From contig NC_035435.2 of the NCBI RefSeq assembly GCF_002127325.2, forward strand, positions 123,313,127 to 123,377,126: DNA of 64,000 nt. The letters are read 5' to 3'. A program made the translations under genes and the position numbers. Of the stretch, positions 59,876 through 64,000 are shown one piece after another; the stretch's first letter is position 1; the number at the start of each line of letters is the position of its first letter. Origin of the DNA: Helianthus annuus (lineage: Eukaryota; Streptophyta; Magnoliopsida; Asterales; Asteraceae). The notes under the pieces were generated by a model that did not search any database, had not been told where the DNA came from, and saw only the letters and a list, made by a program, of their open reading frames with translations.

Positions 59876-59916
59876 GGTGTGGATTTAGGGAATAAGGTGT
59901 GTGAATATGTACACCC

Positions 59917-60022
59917 TATCAATATTATGTAAGCAAAAGCTCATGTGGTAAGAAATGTACCTACTCACCTCGTTTGCAAACCAACCACCCTCTAATCAAG
60001 ATTCACGTGTTTAATTAAACTA
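59917..60022. repeat. Right copy of the direct repeat flanking the MULE
   Basis: Counterpart of 54293-54396; begins with the TATCAATA duplication and runs through CACGTGTTTAATTAA. Confidence 0.85.
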
Positions 60023-60358
60023 GTGTTACTACCAGCACCTCACGGCGAGGGCGTGACTAGGTAAGTATTTGTCGGCACATTGTCGGCACATTATCGGCAC
60101 TTCGTTACGTTAGTAACCCCAGAAACTAAAAAACGCAGAGCAAACCATAAAGAGATGATGAAGGTTTCATAACCGGAACAACCGTTGGTAATATCGAAAA
60201 CAATTAGAAAGTGTAAAAGTAAAACTATACATCACAATGGAACACACTTATGCGAACATAGATGGATATCAAAATCGACATTTAATATCCAATAACTAAA
60301 ATGAACAAATGCTCAAGTTATAAAAAAAAGTAAAATGGAACCTTCTTGTTAATGATAA
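60023..60358. other. No gene seen
   Basis: Contains a short triplicated phrase TTGTCGGCACA/TTATCGGCAC at 60070-60100; otherwise A+T-rich. Confidence 0.5.
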
Positions 60359-60664
60359 GGGGGAGGGGTGGTCATCACTTGCAAAAATTCCATTACTCGT
60401 ATCATCTAATCAAGTTCCGCCATGTCATCAACCACTATTCCATCACTCACAACCTTTTTAGTGGCAATGGTCATCACTCACAACCAACAATAAACGCTCA
60501 CACCTCCTCACATCCATTTATCACATAATAGCCCATAATGCGTGAATTTTATCACGGGTTAAAAAACATCACGCGTTATGATTTTGGTGGCGGTGGTCTT
60601 GTACATTCTCCACGCGTTGAACATTGGTTTATCACGGAACAAAAGTGTTCCACCCCCACTGCCC
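60359..60664. mobile_element. Harbinger-type MITE, 306 bp
   Basis: Ends GGGGGAGGGGTGGTCATCAC and, reversed, GGGCAGTGGGGGTGGAAC, with TAA on both sides (60356-60358, 60665-60667). Same family as 24578-24877. Confidence 0.8.
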
Positions 60665-60839
60665 TAATCTAGCAATCTGTAAAACGGAACCTTCTCTTTG
60701 ATTTTGTCCTCTTGTATGCCATGATGAATTAGTGTTTTAGAGACATCAAATTATTAGTGGAAAATAAGAACACAAATGCTAGCCTCTTTCTGAAAACCTA
60801 AAATCAATGTTTCATTTGGACTATTTTTGTTGGTATCAA

Positions 60840-61320
60840 AGTTAACGGGTCCCAAGACCATGAGGATCGAGAGTGAAGATGAACACACTCGTACTTGTAA
60901 TCAGCACATACATTGCACCACTTCATTATGAACAAATGTAACAAACAGAAACAGAACTATAACTAACCGAAAGAAACTTGATATCGAAATTATGAAACTT
61001 CAACAACAAGTCACTGTTTGATTGAAAACCGGAATAATGGAGCCCTATTTATACTTGCCGAACAAGTGTGTTGTGATGGTGTACGTCGTTCAGCGAAGGG
61101 ATATGTCTATTCCCCTTGATAACCGCTTTACAGTTATATCGAGAATCACACCGGTTCGCATGAAACAAGGCCCAATACTCCATGACCCAACATAGCCTAA
61201 TGGACTTAATGTTTTTGACACAACTGATTATTTTGGTGGCCTCCGGCCCAAACAGAACAAATAAAAACATAGTAAATAGTTCGACCCAATTAAGAATAAT
61301 AAACATAATCTATATTTCAT
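60840..61320 (-). mobile_element. Copia-type LTR-like fragment
   Basis: Minus strand carries AGTATAAATAGGGCTCC at about 61037-61053, a promoter-like TATA, with a leader-like stretch toward 60850. Ends not fixed. Sequence on to 61595 shows no gene. Confidence 0.35.
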
Positions 61321-61595
61321 TTGGAATATTTTAACAAAAAAACACAAATATTTACCATTAACGCCTTCCATAATTGGTCTTAATCTTAATTGCCTTGGTG
61401 GTTAACACCGAATACATAAGTCCTATGTATATACATTTGATGCGACAGTTAATTGCGGCAGTTGATGATGGTTAGATTTTTTGCACCAATAACCGTCTAA
61501 CAAGAACCACCAATGATTAAATTGTTAATTACCAAATTAATTACAATAATACTAAATAATAATCATAGATTTAGATTACATTCCAATACACACCC

Positions 61596-61910
61596 CTAAA
61601 CTAAATTCATCTTCTTAGGTGTTTTGGGAAGTGACTTGTTTGCTTCATCCACAACCTCGGCTACTTGTTTGTAATTGAATTTGCGGCTCTTACGTAGCTT
61701 CTTTTCTCCTTTCCAATCACAGACGTGAAACATAGCATAGCTCCTCATGTCTTGACCTACATCATATTTGACCATTTCATCAAATTTGTCACATCGAGTC
61801 TTAAATTTTTCTACATACAATACATCTTCCAATAAATTCTTGAATTCCCTGCAGTTCTCATAATTATTGAATTCAAAAACTTGAATAATCATAACATTCC
61901 AATCTGGTTT
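61596..61910 (-). pseudogene. Fragment of an older zinc-knuckle/ARID-type LTR element
   Basis: The frame reads VFEFNNYENCREFKNLLEDV, then KFDEMVKYDVGQ and KKLRKSRKFNYKQVAEVVDE. These match in order the FNEFQD..LDDVDYVRKY..KFDEMV region and the KRLQKRRRFDFKQVEKAVDE tail of the element at 61911-64000. The ARID-like middle is absent, so this copy carries an internal deletion. It is cut off at 61910 by the LTR of the younger relative, within PDWNV. Confidence 0.7.
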
Positions 61911-62252
61911 TGTTGAGAATCATTCTGGTTTGCAGCGGAATTGAGAGGGGCAATTGGATTCATGGTTGTGTTTCCCAAGAACAAGTATGTGCTGACTTGT
62001 TAGAGTAAATGGACAATTCGAATAGAATTCAGAATGTCTTGGTACCCGGCAAAGATTGTCGGCAAGTGTCTTATATACATCATGAACGACGGTTATGTGG
62101 TGGTTAATTTTAGTGGGAACAACAGTCATTTAAACGGTGTCTAACCAACCGACATAAGTCTTCGCTAATATTGTCACATATACATATAATCCTAAGTTTA
62201 ATTATCTTAACGATACATAACATATAACTATAATTAAGTTTACATACTAACA
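61911..62252 (-). repeat. 3' LTR
   Basis: 342 bases with TG..CA ends. Contains GTCTTATATACATC near 62069, whose minus-strand reading TATATAAG is TATA-like. Confidence 0.85.
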
Positions 62253-62265
62253 CACTCCCCTAAAC

Positions 62266-63732
62266 TTAATTATACTTTCGAGAATGCATTAGAACGATTC
62301 GGTTTGCTTCATCCACTGCCTTTTCAACTTGCTTAAAATCGAACCTTCTTCTTTTCTGCAACCTTTTCATCCCATGCAAGTCATTACCTGCAAAGAATGC
62401 ATAGTGTTCTCCTCCTTGTTCAGCAATGCAGTCACCTCTTGAGTTCCTCTCCATTTGATCAGCAACTGTCCCTTGTTTATCATCTTCTTGACTCCGGCTT
62501 CGTCTCACATCCACCACATTTTTCACTGTCTCTTTCTCAGATACGTTCTGCTGTGTTGTTTTAAACTTATAGTAATAAACAAGAACATCAAGATACATTG
62601 CATACATTAGCCTCATGAATTCGCCATCTTGATAATCGAACCCCATGTCTTTTGCAACCACAGCCCATAAGTTGTTTGTAGTAATACATCTGTGTCCTCC
62701 TTCTCTTTTCACTCCGATTATCAGATGAATATGTCGGAATAGGCCTAGATGATATTTCCAACTTCTTCGTTAAGAACTAGTCTACCATTTCATCGAATTT
62801 ACTTTCCAGACTATATTTGTATTTTCTAACATAATCAACATCGTCTAACATATCAAGCAATGCATTTCAATCCTGAAATTCATTAAACTTCATTGCTTGA
62901 AGGATTATGATGTTCCAATCGGGTTCATTGGAAGACAAGTTCAGATTTTCGAAATAATTGTTCAAATAATCTGTTTTGTATTCATCATGTTCCAATTCCC
63001 TGTAGATTATTGATTGCTTTTCCTTCATACCGATCTCATCCTCTTTCGTTAAAGTGGAAATATCATTCCTTTTGTTTATGACTGGAACACTAAAAGTGGG
63101 AAAAATCTGCATTTTTCTCCAATGATTTTAACCGTATATCCTTGAATTACTAACTGGTCCAGACTCAGTATATTCCGATCTAATTCAGGAGTGTAGAACA
63201 CACTTTGAATTCAAAACTAATCGTTCCCAGACATTACATCTACAACCCCAATCCCTCTTATAAAAAAGAAACTGTTTTCACCTGTTTTGGTTTCTACTCC
63301 GAACATGTTTTTGATTCTTTTAAAGACATCTAAACTGCCCGTGTAATGGTGTTTAAAATTGGTGCTTACATACCAGATTTCGGACCACAACCCTCCTTCT
63401 GTTCTGGTGACTATGAATTCCAGTCTATGATCTTCATCGGCTTCTTGTTGTTGTATGCCGGTGTTGATGGCTTGACAAATTAATTGAGTCGCTTCATCAT
63501 TATCCTTCGTCTTACATGAAATGATTTGATGACCGGGTTCATTGCAATAATAACATCTTATGTGTAGTGAATTCGTCTTCCGTCGTTCCTTCTTTTCATC
63601 AGAACAGTGCTTGCAGGGCATCACAGATGATGTCGGATAGAGAACATCATCATGTTCAACCGTGGCTCTAATACCACTTTGTTGAGAATCATTCTTGTTT
63701 GCAACGGAATTGAGAGGGTCAATTGGATTCAT
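62266..63732 (-). pseudogene. Zinc knuckle + degenerate Copia protease-like + ARID-like protein, broken
   Basis: The first block (63732-63217, 171 residues) begins inside the LTR and reads through the PBS. It has the CCHC knuckle CYYCNEPGHQIISC, then WSEIWYVSTNFKHHYTGSLD. That has the shape of the Copia protease start, but the D-S-G-A active site is replaced by VSTNF. It continues, after two stops near 63200, with VFYTPELDRNILSLDQLVIQ. A frameshift near 63110 leads to FPTFSVPVINKRND, and stops TGA 62867-62869 and TAG 62777-62779 follow. After another frame break near 62715 comes REGGHRCITTNNLWAVVAKD and MRLMYAMYLDVLVYYYKFK, which fits an ARID (AT-rich DNA-binding) domain. The last part is a basic tail, KRRRFDFKQVEKAVDEAN. 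The domain calls rest on motif recall: knuckle secure, ARID moderate. Confidence 0.65.
63665..63676 (-). other. Primer-binding site of the zinc-knuckle/ARID element
   Basis: TGGTATTAGAGC on the minus strand, three bases from the 5' LTR edge at 63680. Confidence 0.75.
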
Positions 63733-64000
63733 GTTTGTGTTTCACAAGAACAAGTATGTGCATACTTGTTAGAGTAAATGGACAATTCGAATAGAATTCA
63801 GAATGTCTTGGTACCCGGCAAAGATTGTCGGCAAGTGTCTTATATACATCATGAACGACGGTTATGTGGTGGTTAATTTTAGTGGGAACAACAGTCATTT
63901 AAACGGTGTCTAACCAACCGACATAACTCTTCGCTAATATTGTCACATATACATATAATCCTAAGTTTAATTATCTTAACGATACATAACATATAACAAT
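63680..64000 (-). repeat. 5' LTR, incomplete at the window edge
   Basis: 321 of about 342 bases are present; about nine differences from the 3' LTR. Confidence 0.85.

Larger units (their letters stand above)
54405..59916 (-). mobile_element. MULE with transposase and an extra ATHILA-ORF1-like gene, 5.5 kb
   Basis: Left end GGCTGGGACTATCCGGACAC and reversed right end GGGTGTACATATTCACACAC align through a shared ACACCTT and TTCACAC/TCCACAC to AGACGCCTCGTATAG. Both ends therefore carry a TIR leading into the same hairpin. TATCAATA lies on each side (54397-54404, 59917-59924). Two genes occupy the minus strand: the transposase near the right end and a second gene to its left. Confidence 0.8.
61911..64000 (-). 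mobile_element. LTR element carrying zinc knuckle, protease-like and ARID-like sequence (runs off the window)
   Basis: 3' LTR at 61911-62252 (342 bp, TGTTGAGAATC..CATACTAACA) and 5' LTR from 63680 to beyond the edge, about 97% identical over the 321 shared bases. PBS TGGTATTAGAGC at 63665-63676 (minus), one base off the initiator tRNA-Met site. Polypurine-like TTTAGGGGAGTG abuts the 3' LTR at 62253-62264. Left target sequence GGTTT at 61906-61910; the right side is outside. No reverse transcriptase or integrase, so it depends on a helper. Confidence 0.85.

Overview
This is a stretch of flowering-plant nuclear genome, eudicot and most probably a daisy-family (Asteraceae) species. The evidence is one complete plastid polyphenol oxidase gene of plant type, introns with GT..AG sites in fragments of other plant genes, and dense layers of plant transposons: Copia and Gypsy LTR elements, MULEs, hAT, PIF/Harbinger and Helitrons. 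The family-level assignment is inferred from the style of the polyphenol oxidase and of the LTRs (ends such as TGTAACACCCC and TGTCACACCCC), not from a database search.

Layout. 1-5.1 kb: a broken Copia gag with its LTR, older Gypsy-type LTR remnants, a tRNA-like Pol III unit and a block of hairpins. 5.4-8.0 kb: fragments of two plant genes on the minus strand, an IFRD-like exon and the C-terminal third of a plastid-type dihydrolipoyl dehydrogenase with its catalytic His replaced. 9.6-17.6 kb: two related MULEs side by side; the second holds a solo LTR, which holds an hAT element (three nested levels, each with its own target-site duplication). 19.8-21.6 kb: the polyphenol oxidase gene, the only convincing intact host gene. 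22-24.9 kb: hAT-like and Copia remnants and a Harbinger-type MITE. 25.5 kb: an exon fragment of a membrane steroid-binding protein gene. 27.0-34.6 kb: a long-TIR element split by a 6.5-kb Helitron.

36.4-52.4 kb: a tandem duplication carrying a PIF/Harbinger transposase pseudogene. One copy is broken by a 3.4-kb solo LTR, the other by an 8.5-kb LTR element with no gag-pol and an 830-bp tetranucleotide array. 52.4-53.6 kb: an LTR-like segment interrupted by a short hAT element. 54.4-59.9 kb: an autonomous-type MULE with a FAR1/MULE transposase (one premature stop) and a second, intact two-exon gene resembling the ATHILA retrotransposon ORF1. 61.6-64 kb: an LTR element whose cargo combines a CCHC zinc knuckle, a degenerate Copia protease-like segment and an ARID-like domain; it sits inside an older relative of itself.

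There is no operon or gene cluster here. The genes do not form a pathway. What links the window is repeated nesting of transposons around one stress-related enzyme gene, with several elements carrying pieces of host or foreign genes.
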